This document shows positions 49,801 to 61,800 of a stretch of DNA of 64,000 bases, one piece after another. The stretch spans positions 32,494,880 through 32,558,879 of the forward strand of contig NC_092646.1 in assembly GCF_039555335.1 (NCBI RefSeq), in the 5' to 3' direction. This DNA is from Amphiura filiformis. Taxonomy: Eukaryota > Echinodermata > Ophiuroidea > Amphilepidida > Amphiuridae. Position 1 is the stretch's first letter. The number at the start of each line of letters is the position of its first letter. Made by a program: the position numbers and the translations under genes. The notes under the pieces were generated by a model. It saw only the letters and a list, made by a program, of their open reading frames with translations, searched no databases and was not told where the DNA came from.

Positions 49801-52800
49801 CCATGGCCAAGGTGAACAAGTTGTACCTCCAGTACAGCACCAGCAAATGTTGTTGGATCAGGCGAGAGCAGCTCAAGGCATGTCAACAGCGGACAGGCTG
49901 CTAACAGGTAACGGAACAGTGGGGCTGAGTAATAATCACATAAGTGAGAATGCTAATATGCCAGTACATGCCAATAATGCTAATTCGTAGGAATGTTTAT
50001 GTAAATGTCAATAATCCAATACCAATGCAGTCAAATATTCCTTTGTCACAATCACAATCAATAAATGTACCGATGCAAGTGCAAACAACAAATGGTAATT
50101 CATTTGCATCAAATATCCCAATGCCTATTCCCTCGGCAAGTGTTCCAATGCAAAGCGGGTTGGGTCTCAATACGGTAAATGCAAGCGCGGCTTGTACATT
50201 TACGCCAATGGCTCAAAACTTAGCAAATTTGCCAGTTGATTCTAATTTTGTAGCTAACACATCAGCTGCTATGGCAGACAAAGTTTATCAGCAGCAACTG
50301 GGGTTTACTCCTCTTACTTCAGTTTGCAGTCCTTTGGGATGTACGGTCCCGCAAACAATGAAAACCAAGGTTATAAATGGCGAGTATGTAGACTTAGCTC
50401 AACTTTTGTACAAAAGTGATCCAAGCAACCTAATGGATGATGACAAGGGTATGTCATTATGATAAGGATAATGAACTGAGTGCAATGCATTAGTCAAGAT
50501 AATCGCACGCGCCGTGGAGTTATTGCATTTAGCTCGAGAGCCGATGAGGCTCGAGAGCTAAATCTAATAACTCACGGCAAGTGCAATATCTTGACGAATG
50601 CATTTGCACGTGTACATATCCGTCATACACTTTGAGTGTATTAAAACAATAGGCAATATTAATTGCTGCATTCATTATATTAGTTTTAATATTAGGGAAA
50701 ATATCTTACATTTTAAAAACACCGTCAGGTCATTGACCAGCTAGGTAAAATTTAACTGGTAAAGAAAATCAATCCCTGTATAAGTTAACTATCAATGGTA
50801 TCGATTAAATCATCGTCATACTTTAGTAACTTATTCACGCATGGTTTGTAACCAATTGACTTTATGTTGTGATCATTTAATATCGTGGTTTCGAACACAG
50901 AGAGCACTGAACCAGTTCACCTGGAAGCGATCAATTTAGATGTCCGACTAGTACTACGGTGAATTGAGATGAGAAAAAAAACATATCAACTGGACTTTAT
51001 AGCTCTATAATTTGAACTTTAAAAAATCTACTTATATTAAAACACACGACATTGGGATTTTACAATTTGTTCAGTATTATAAAGCATGATCATGATATTA
51101 TGCGCTAGTGTGTTTTTCGGGCCCGGCCATGTTATTTTAGATATAGGCCTACATGTATTTCATTTATAAAATGCTTAATTTTTTTTTTTTGGTGTCATCT
51201 TGTATAATTATGATCCACTTGTTTTTGGCCCTTTTAATTAATAGAAGCTCGATTATTCTCATTTGATGTTTGATTTATTTGAGGTCATTTATCATAATTT
51301 ATGACAATGATATTTGCAAAATAGAACACCGTTTGTAACTATACCATTTTAACACCACAGAATGTATATTCGTACTTTTTTGATGGTATATATGAAGAGC
51401 TTATTTCCAAACCGTGTTAAGTCCACCCACCTTCAAAATTGAGATTTTGATGAAAATGGGTAGTGAGTAACTAGGGCTATCCAGCAATGTGTTTGTTTTT
51501 TCCCAAAATTAGTCAAGTTCCGAAATATTGACACACAAAGTATCGATTTTTTTCCAAAACATGTTAAGTCCAATCCAGTTTTGTAGCAAACTGTGTTAAG
51601 TCCATGAACACTACCCTTGTGGGCAGCTTGTAGGCAAGTAGCACGGCATAGGGCTTCCAATAGTTAATCGCCAACGTTCTTGTTTGGTCCTGAGACTAGT
51701 ATACATGAATTTGGTCTGCATAAAAAGTTGTTGTTTTTGTTTTATATTAGTAGGCTTAGTTTGTATGGGATTTCTGAAATATTTGATAGATACCTCCAGA
51801 AAGACATGAATAGGGTGGGAAGGGGGAGAGGGAGAGGCTGTGATGGTAGAATTAATGTTAGAGGATGGTGGTAGAGTTAGTTTTTGATACTATTATTTTG
51901 TATGATTATCAAAATGTGCTACTAAATTCAAGGTATAATTTTAAAGTTAAAGGTATAAAAAAACTTAGGACTTAAAAACTTACGACTGTCAATATGAGAT
52001 TAGGGTGGCAGCATGGGGGACGGAGGAAATATTTGTGATAATGTCTTAAAACAAGTGGATATTTCAGGTCATCACTTATTGTCAGTGAAATGATGTTTAT
52101 TTAATTCTGAGAAATGCAATTCAACTAAGTTTTGAATTTTGAACTATTTTAAACGTCGAATTTTGGTAAAAAATGGGCAACAGGAGGGGTTCAAATGCAA
52201 GGTGTTTTGTGGCAAAATTGTGTTTTATAGTAGAGAGAATCACATTTTGTATGTTTCTAATAAATTTGTTATCTTTTAAGACTAGTTTGAGAAAAATATG
52301 GTTAGTTCTGTGTTACAGATACTATGTTTTGTGTCAAAATGTGTTAAGTCCATGCCAGAAATTGCGTTTTGTGTCAAAACGTTTTAAGTCCATGCTATTT
52401 TTAAAACAAATTAATTCATTAAAAAAAATCAAAAGTCTCTAGATTTTAACTTAACATGTTTTTATGGTCCTATATATGTCACCTTCACTTCACTGTAATT
52501 TTATAGAAATCGAACTTTGTTTCATTGCCATAAAGAAAATTCCTGATTTTCTTCAAAGTGAATCTTGTGGACTTAACACGGTTTGGAAATAAGCTCTTCA
52601 TATACCGAACAGACAATTATATAGTTATGTGACCTCTGTGTTGAAAGTGCCACCTAACTCTACTATATAGTTATGTGAAAGTAGTATTTCTAGTATTTGA
52701 GCGTGCACGTATTATCTAGAATCTATTGTTTAGCGTGCAGGTTTTAGATAATGCATTGTTTAGCGTGCAGGTTTATATAATTCGGGCTATGAAGGGTAGT

Positions 52801-55800
52801 TCGCAAAAATAATGCACGGGAGAAGAATACATATCGATGAATAGAAACAGGCACTAGAAGTGTATCAGTGGATAAAGAAGGCCAGATATGCTGGAAAACT
52901 ACAAAGCATAAATTAGTTATCACTTCAATCCATTCTTGGACTTTGGCCTTTTTAATTTATAGTGCCATATTTTTGCAAGCTCACCCAGATCGTGTCCAAG
53001 AGTTTTTGAAATATACAGAGATAATAAGGACAGCAGCCTATAGATTATAAAGATTCCCTTTTTTGGGTTGTAGTGATATCATTTTCACTCTTTGGATTCC
53101 GCGTTTTACAGTCGGCTGCATGCTGTAGAATTTAAATTGGGTCCAGTATTCTCACTTGCGCTCTGGAATCCTCCATTTTGATTGTTATGGGATTGGGATT
53201 CACGTTCCTCAGTCGGGTGGTCGCTGTAGAATAGAAATTGGGTTGAGCCTTTTCGCTCTTACTTTTGAATCTCCCCTTTTGTCTGTTTTTTCTGGGTTGT
53301 GCATAAACCCTGTGCTTTTATGCTTAATGGCTGGAATCTTTAATGGAAAAGTGCATGAAATAAATTTATTGTCTATCCCGATGGTCAATAAGTGGTCCTA
53401 AGATATTGCATTCTGTGTGTTTCCTTGTCTCTGTCTGGGGTTAACTCAATATTTATAGATGTGGTTACTCAGTCCACCCAGATTATATTTCGGGTTCCCA
53501 CAGACATTTTAGGCTTTAAATTGCATGACATTTCCATGACCAAATTATAAAATGTCAACCAGACAGACAGATGACAACTCACTGAGTCAACATTGCATTT
53601 TTCTTTTACTTTTTTACACCAGAAATGCCACTCAGTTTCACTAAAAAACACACCGGGTTGAAAATGAATAAAAACGTGGGAATTTGGACTCACAAAAAAC
53701 TAAAATCTGATTAGTGGCATCTCTGTTACACACATTTTTACACATTTTGCATTCTAATTCATCTTTATACAGAATTGCATGACTTCTAAGGACTTTTAAC
53801 CTGTCTTAAATTTCAATGAACATTATCTAGAGTCCATGACTTTCTCACAACTTTTGCCATTTTTCAAAATTCCATTACTTTTCAAGAATATGTGCATGTG
53901 GAAACCTTGATATTGTTTCTAACTTCCCAAATTCAAACTGGAGTTTGGCAACAGATTATATTGAAAAAAAGATGGCTTAAAAACAAATACAAAAAAATTC
54001 AAAATCTTGGACATAAAAAAAGCATGCATCCTCCATAACAACTCCTTGAAATTACCTCAAAGGTCTTTGCTGCTTGCTCCCAAAGCATTGTGTGGATTTG
54101 TCTTCTTGAGTCAACATCCAATGCTATTAGACCTGCAGAAAGAATACAACACTTAATGTTATATGTGTCCTGGTTCCACAATAACAGAAAAATGACACAA
54201 AAAATATTTATATACATTTTTGACCCATCATTCCAACTTCTAGAATGGGTATGGTATGCACAAGAAAAGCTCTCTTCATACAGCAAATAACAACACAATG
54301 CTGTGTGTGTCCCATTAATGCCATAATGTACGATCTTATAATATGAAATTGGTTAATTTTTTTCAAACCTGATTTTTTTGTATATTTGTAATGTTTACAC
54401 ATGTCCCAACTTGCACCTAAATGGAATCGGCCAAATTTGTTGTCTTTGTAGGTCAACAGAGCAAAGTTCGACATATTATCATAATTTAAAAATCAAGATA
54501 ATATGTCCTCCCATAGAACTGCGTGTTAAATGGCCAAAATAACCAGTGGGGTTTCTTTCACTTTACCTTGTCAGTTATTACTAATATTATTTCAACATTT
54601 TGAATAAAGAATAACAAAATCAAAATTTGACGGAAATCGTACATTAAGGCTTTAATTAATCCCCCAACTCATTTTTGGAGGGGGGTTAATCACTTTGCAG
54701 CACTTTCAGTATCTCCTATGTCTTTTTGGAGGGCTCTTGAGGGCAAAAAATATTGTTTGTCTGCCCTCCATCGACTGACCCAAAATTGGCCAAAATCAGG
54801 ATTGGCCCTTTAAAACAATGTTGTTGTTTTTTTAGTTTTTAGTTTTTAGTTTATAATTTTAATGGTTTTTACTACATTTTCTGTGCATAAATTTCATTTC
54901 AATGCTTGAGTGCAAGCAAACAATTTTTTGGGGCATGATATTATGAGATAATATCGCAAAGTTTGACATTTTTATGTTGAATCCTAAATGGCCAGAGTGC
55001 AAAGCATTATGGATTATGATGTAGTGAAATACAGAGTAACATTGTCCATTACCTGCAGCACAGTCCTCCAGCAACACTTTGGCCTGTTGTGTCCTCTTGT
55101 TTCTGATCAGCAAATCTAAATGCAGGACGTACAGCTTGCCCACATCTTTGGTCATTGAGAATCGACGGGTCAGTTGGTGACAAGTCTGGCATGCAATGTC
55201 AAGTCTAGAAAAAAATATACAAATTTAGAAGGTATGGAGTGTATGCAATAAACAAACCGGAACGGTATAACAATTGAAATGGCAGCCATGCTAGAGGACA
55301 GTTCTAAGATAACTTAAGATGACAGAGGGACAGGTCTCTAGATCGATTCCACAAACATTCATACCTATCACACATTTTATTGTATTATCATGTGAATTTT
55401 CCCATGGTACCTTATGGAGGACAGAATTTTATTTAAATGAGGATGACTCTGTTATGAGTGACGTCGTATTGCATACCCTCTATATGGAATCCTTCATCTA
55501 CCGGAGGAGCCAGCTAGAAAATATGCTCTCTACGTATACAAACTAATGGCAAAAGAAGTCCGGTTGCATTATTACAAGCCGACGACAAAGTCGGCTTGTT
55601 CTGTCTTCCGTCAATTCTTTCTTTCTTTCTGGCAACCAGCCTCTTCTTCTACAAACAAAATATGCCAAAGCTCTAATTAATACATGTTGGTCACTAGTGG
55701 CATGGGTATTCAGGGTGTTCACAGCTTGACCATTGCTTGACCTTTGACCCCGTATGCAATACAAACTAAATTTGAACAACATGAAATGTCAAATCTTAGT

Positions 55801-58800
55801 GCTGCATATGATAGACCTTAGTAAAACAAAACAAAAAGTCAATGGTGACCTCCTTGTACAATGTTTACTTTGGGGTCAAAAGGTCAAAATGTGTAAAATT
55901 TCAAACAACGAGGTAGGGCAAATCTGAGTGCTGTATATGATAGACCTTGGTGAGACAAAACAAAAAGTCAATGGTGACATCTTTGTACAGTGTTTACTTT
56001 GGGGTCAAAAGGTCAAAATGTGTAAAATTTCAAACAACCAGGTATGGCAAATCTGAGTGCTGCATATGATAGACCTTAGTGAGACAAAACAAAAAGTCAA
56101 TGGTGACCTCTTTGTACTTGGGGTCAAAATGTGTAAAATTTCAAACAGCGAGGTATGGCAAATCTAAGTGCTGCATATGATAGACCTTAGTGAGACAAAC
56201 CAAAAAGTCAATGGTGACGGACAAAGTTTAGGGGTCGAAGGTCAAATTTTGAAATTGGTCAAAATTGACCCATTAACGTTATATTTACTGCCGGCGGCTT
56301 GTACTCAGAATCTATTGACTCTAGTTACATTTTACTTCTTATTTCGCTATTGTGTATCCTATGTATTTGAGGTCAAGCCTGGGGAAGGGTCAAACTTGAG
56401 TGACCAAATAAGAAAATCTGGACCTTCTACATCAATATCCATATAACCAGAGACAGTCCAAGGGGCAGGGGGAACACTTGCCCTCCCAAAACTTGTTTTC
56501 TCCCCACTCCCCTGAGATCCACTGGTTGCCCATCCCACTCAAATCAATAAAAAAAAACCACTATTTTCGGCATAAAAACCCTCAAAATGTAAGCATCATT
56601 GCTCCCCCACCATTTCCCCCTGGAAAACGATTGATAGTGCTACCACTGCATAACTTTTTAACTGTTTTATGTCTGAAATATGCAGAGCATTACAGAACTA
56701 TTATAAACTATACGTTTTACTTACTTGTCATGTTGTACAAGTAATCTGACTGTCTCTGATGCTATGTCCACACTTAAGTCAGGGTGTTCAGTCAATTCAT
56801 CCACAGCTAATAAGAAAATCAAAAAAATATGCATTATGCATTGAGTTTAAACTTTGCAAACAAGATCAAATGTTTCAGTTTCAGTTTATTTTCAGCATAC
56901 AATAGTACTCAACAATTAATACTATAGGCTTGTTTGTACTCATTTTAATGCATTTTTCATGCTGATTCCAAATATGGTCATGAAAATTTACATTTCTGAA
57001 ATTTTTGAATTTTAAAAACATTTTTGAAACATGTCGTCTTCAGTCGACACTCGTGTGAAGAGAGTTAAAAGAGCAAGGCTCGAAATGTATGGTCAAATGA
57101 GAAAACATTGCCTTATTTTGATAGATTGAATACTCAGAGCGCCAACTGAGCAGTAATTTAGAGAGAAAATCTGTAATCATGAAAATGAAAGTTTTGAGTC
57201 TGTGCTGACTGAAATTCAATGCTTTTCGCCAGCGCATAGGGCGCTGGTACCTAATTCTGAGATGGGGTTTGTGTTCACTAAAGATTAGCTAAGATTATAG
57301 CCTTCTTCTATTGGTATGAATTATTTTTTTTACTTCTCGTGGTGGAAATGTTTTTGATGTCTGCTAAGTCGATTTGCAAGGAAAAGAATGTATGTTTTGC
57401 CGTTTCAACGAATCTAAAACGATTGAGTATTGCCAAAGTTATGTTTGAATTAATTATGACTTAAAAAGTTATCATAGGTTAGGCCTACACATATAAACAT
57501 AAACTTGTTCAGCAATCAGCATATCAAAAAAAATGACATGGTCAAAGCGGGGAATGATCACGAGGTCATATCAGTGGACTACTGATAGCATGATGTTTGG
57601 TTGCCTGTGAGTGCATAATTGATATGTTGATAACAGATCTAATAATGTTGTGGAATCAAAATCTTCATTTTATGGACCACATTGAAGTCAAAGTAATTAT
57701 CTATCCTATCCTGTATCGTTTTATGGATAAAATTGACTCAAAATGTTATTGATGATATTATTGCTATCTTTAACATCAGTTTTGTCTTTTCAACGGAAAA
57801 ATCCGATTGAAAATAAAGTTTTTAGGGGCTAGCTATAATATTGAACAATATATCCCATATTTTGACATGCACTTATAGAAAATAAATAAATTATTGTCTT
57901 ACTTTATAAATGATAAATAGGGTAAATTGGGGTAAATGGAACGCTTAAGCAATAAATCACTTTCTGTGGTCAGGAGGGTATCCATATATGATTTTTGTTT
58001 GTTTCAATAAGTAGATAATATGTGTACATCCATATCAAAAGGATGCACTTGTCGGCTGCTACATGTGACCCTTTTTACATAATAGCTAGGAATAAAATAC
58101 CAGACTCATCTCAAGTAAATATCACTTAAATTCATCCGCAAGTCACATGCTGGTTTAGGTTTGTTCTCTGTATTCCTAAACCATGGCTTGGGGATGATTT
58201 GAAGTGACCTGCACTTGAGATAAGTCTGGCATTTATTACTACCTGTTATGTTAAAAGAGACACATGTAGCAGCCGACAAGTGCATCCTTTTGATATGGAT
58301 GTACACATATGTTTTTACAACTTGTTTTAACAGATACACTCCCATTTTATGGCTTTGTTTCTTGTATCGGTCCAAATACATGCATGGTCATGGTGTTCCA
58401 GTTACCCCAACAAATTGGGGTAAATGGAACAGTGGGTTGGGTAATTGGAACAAGGGGCATTACTTGCAAGGAGCCTACATTCATAGCTATATTTACATTG
58501 AAAAGACATCAGAATAATTTATTTAACATATATTTTGTGACTAAACAAAAGATTAACAAAAATAATTTTGTTTTCATGTTTTTTATAAACATGGTAAATA
58601 CCACGTAAAAAAACACTTTCTCTCGGTACATAACAGAAAAAAATGGTTTTCATATTTTAAAAAAATCAATAGGAGGCCTAATCTACCACGAATTAGTTAT
58701 TTGTAATATATAATTTCATAATAATTAAACCAATTAGTAAAAAAAATATTAACATGTTATATATATTTGAAGTCAGTCAACCGTGTTCCATTTACCCCAA

Positions 58801-61800
58801 GTGGATCTGTTGTGGGGTAAATGGAACACCAAACTAATTAATTAGCTAATTAGCATATTAATTTGCATAATTTCATCATTAAAATCTGCTATTTTATTGT
58901 TTAAAACATTTATGTTATTGTAGATAACAAACATATTGCCAATATTGTAAGACAACTCTCAGCACAACATTCAAATATTTAGGACTCAATACCCTTAAAT
59001 TAGTAATGTTCACTGAACCGTAGCACCACTTCAAGGTCAGTGATAACATTTGAGATTTTCTTCCACTCAAATATCGAGTAAACCCACGCTTGGGGTATGA
59101 AACGAAAGCAGAACGTATGGCGTTGGGGTAAATGGAACAGTCGGTATGATTTTGCCCAATTTTTTTCTTGATTGAGGGAATTGTATTCTCAGCGTTCCAT
59201 TTACCCCACCGTTCCATTTACCCCAATTTACCCTACTGTAAAATGACACATAACTAAAGTGAGGCCAATTTCTATCTTTTTTATTTGATTCATAAAATTA
59301 CATTCAACAAAATGATTGAAGACTGAGAAAACACACAATGCAGACTACAGAATGGAGTAGGTAAGATGCCATGTCCATAGCTTTGCAGGAGTTTCGGACT
59401 AACAATCAACACATTCAAAAAATACAGTTTAAAAGTGAAGATTGTAGTGAATGATCAGTCCTTTATCATGTGCTTGCCACTATCTACTTTATAGTAAACT
59501 ATACATTGCGAAATAATATAAAATTATTTTAAAATAAAATGTGCATGTAAGTTGAGTTAACATAGCGAATTAACTAACAACTGCAGTGTATTTCCTGATT
59601 TTTATAATAAGCATGGGTAAAAAGCAGTAAAGACAAAAATACAGAACAATTTGGAGTAATGAATTAAAGAGTTGACAGGAGTTATAGGAGTTAATGTGTT
59701 TTGCTGTTTCAGTGTGCATGTTCTCACCATTGATGGTTTGGTGAACTGTCATGTAACATGGATGTAAGCGTGATCCTAAAAATGCCTTTCACGGTGACCC
59801 AAACTATTTACAAGACCTCTTCTGCATTGGCGCTGGCCTTCCCTTTTAAAGGGAATTTTTATTGTAACTAAATGCAGCATTACAAAGCCAGTCGATCGTG
59901 CAATAGTTTGGCCAAATTACTAGAATCGGGTTGCATATTTTTGGTGCTAAAACAGAAGAAACGGGGTGGGGGGGGGTATGATCACCAAGTGCCCGCTTAT
60001 TTTTTCCCAAGAACAAATTTTTCAAAGATGATGTGAACCCTATATTATGTAAGATTTTGAGTAAAAATGCACCTTGATTTCAATACCCTTTCCATGTTAC
60101 GTATGTGATGTACATACATGTAGCTGATATTGAAAGAAGACCCTATTTACCGGTATTTTTATTCAATGAAAATCCCAGGGGGACCACTCATATAAAAAGT
60201 TGTAAGCATGCGTGTGAACAAAAACGCGGAATATGGGTGGTTTTTTCTACTGCAACACGGGCCCGCACGGGCCCGTGTTAAGGGTCTCAAAATCATTGAT
60301 TATAGCAAATAAGGGTGTCATTTTTGACACCATGTGTCCGTGCTAAGGGTAGTTAAATCTAATCCTACCCCTACAATATACATAATAAAATACACTGCCC
60401 TAATAATGCAGGTGATAATTATGTTGAACAATGATAACTGAGTAGGCCTAAGCCTACCAAATCCAGTTAGGAAGTATCCAATTAGAGTATAATAATCAAG
60501 GAAATAAGAAACCTTGAAAGTTGATGTCTTTTACTTTTTTCTTCAAAATTGATCATGCATCCTTGCTAAGGGTTGGATTTAATCCACTTGTAACTTTGTC
60601 CTTGTTAAGGGTATGGTTAACAAACCATTATCCTTGTTAAGGTTCACTTTGAAGACACAATGGTTGTCCTTGTTAAGGGTGCTTTTCTGAAGTGCATTCA
60701 CACGCATGCTTACAACTTTTATATATGAGTGGCCCCCCTGGGATGAAAATACGCACTTGTCAATACAGAAATGTGCTCCCCCGGAAAAAATATTTAAATA
60801 AGTATACCAAATTGAAGTGACCATGAAATGCTATTTGGTCAGGCATTTCGTGATCCACAGCATCATCCCCTCACTTTTCTCAAAAAAAGTTGAGATTTTT
60901 ATACCACTTGAAATCTCTGGCTACATAATGTTTATGTACAAAAAGATTTTGCAGATTAATTTGTTTTTATATCATGAAATTTGAATTACGTTCTGGTACA
61001 CCAATACGCGGATTTAGGGTTTCTCTACCGGAAGTCAATTTGTGCCGAAATTCCTTCCCACAATGCAATATGCGTATTGCATAACAAAGAATATTGATTA
61101 ACCTCCTAACTGTATCTATTGTTAGGAGGTTAATCAATATTCTTTCTTATGCAATACGCATATTGCATTGTGGGAAGGAATTTCAGCACAATTGACTTCC
61201 GTAGAGAAACCCTAAATCACAGATACCCTCTCCCCCACTTCAATGTTGATGAAAGCACTTTTCTCATTGGGCTCTCCAGTCTCCCCAACATTTAATTTGT
61301 TTGAGGGGGAATGGGGGAGGGAAGGGGAAAGGGAAGGTTTGTACTTCTCATAAAACATAGTTATACTAATTTCACTGAACTCTCGGAGCAGCAATGAAGA
61401 GTTCCAACATACTGTCAAAGTGGGCCAACTATTTATTTCTTTGATTGTAGGCCGGTGTTTCACAACATAGTTCTAAAAACTACAACTTAAATCTACTGCA
61501 CCTTAAATCTACACATGATGAACAATACAAATAGCTAGGCCTGAGCAAAATCAGTGAGTCAGTGGCATAGCCAGCACTGTTTCAAGGGGGGCAAGGCAAA
61601 TTTTAAGGCCCCTTAAACATCGTCGACGAAAATGGCAAAAAATGGGCTAAAAATACAAAAAAGGCCTAAAAATCTTAAATATCGGGGAGGTCACCATCCC
61701 AAATAGGGGGTAAGACTTTTCACAGGGGGCAGCTGCCCTCTTGTCTATACCACTAGATCAAGTTGACCTCAAATGACTTGATCTCAGTATCGCCCCAGTT

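Noticed and set aside
49243..49876. Minus-strand open frames of 168 and 106 codons
   Set aside because: They are antisense to the gag-like frame and show no motif.
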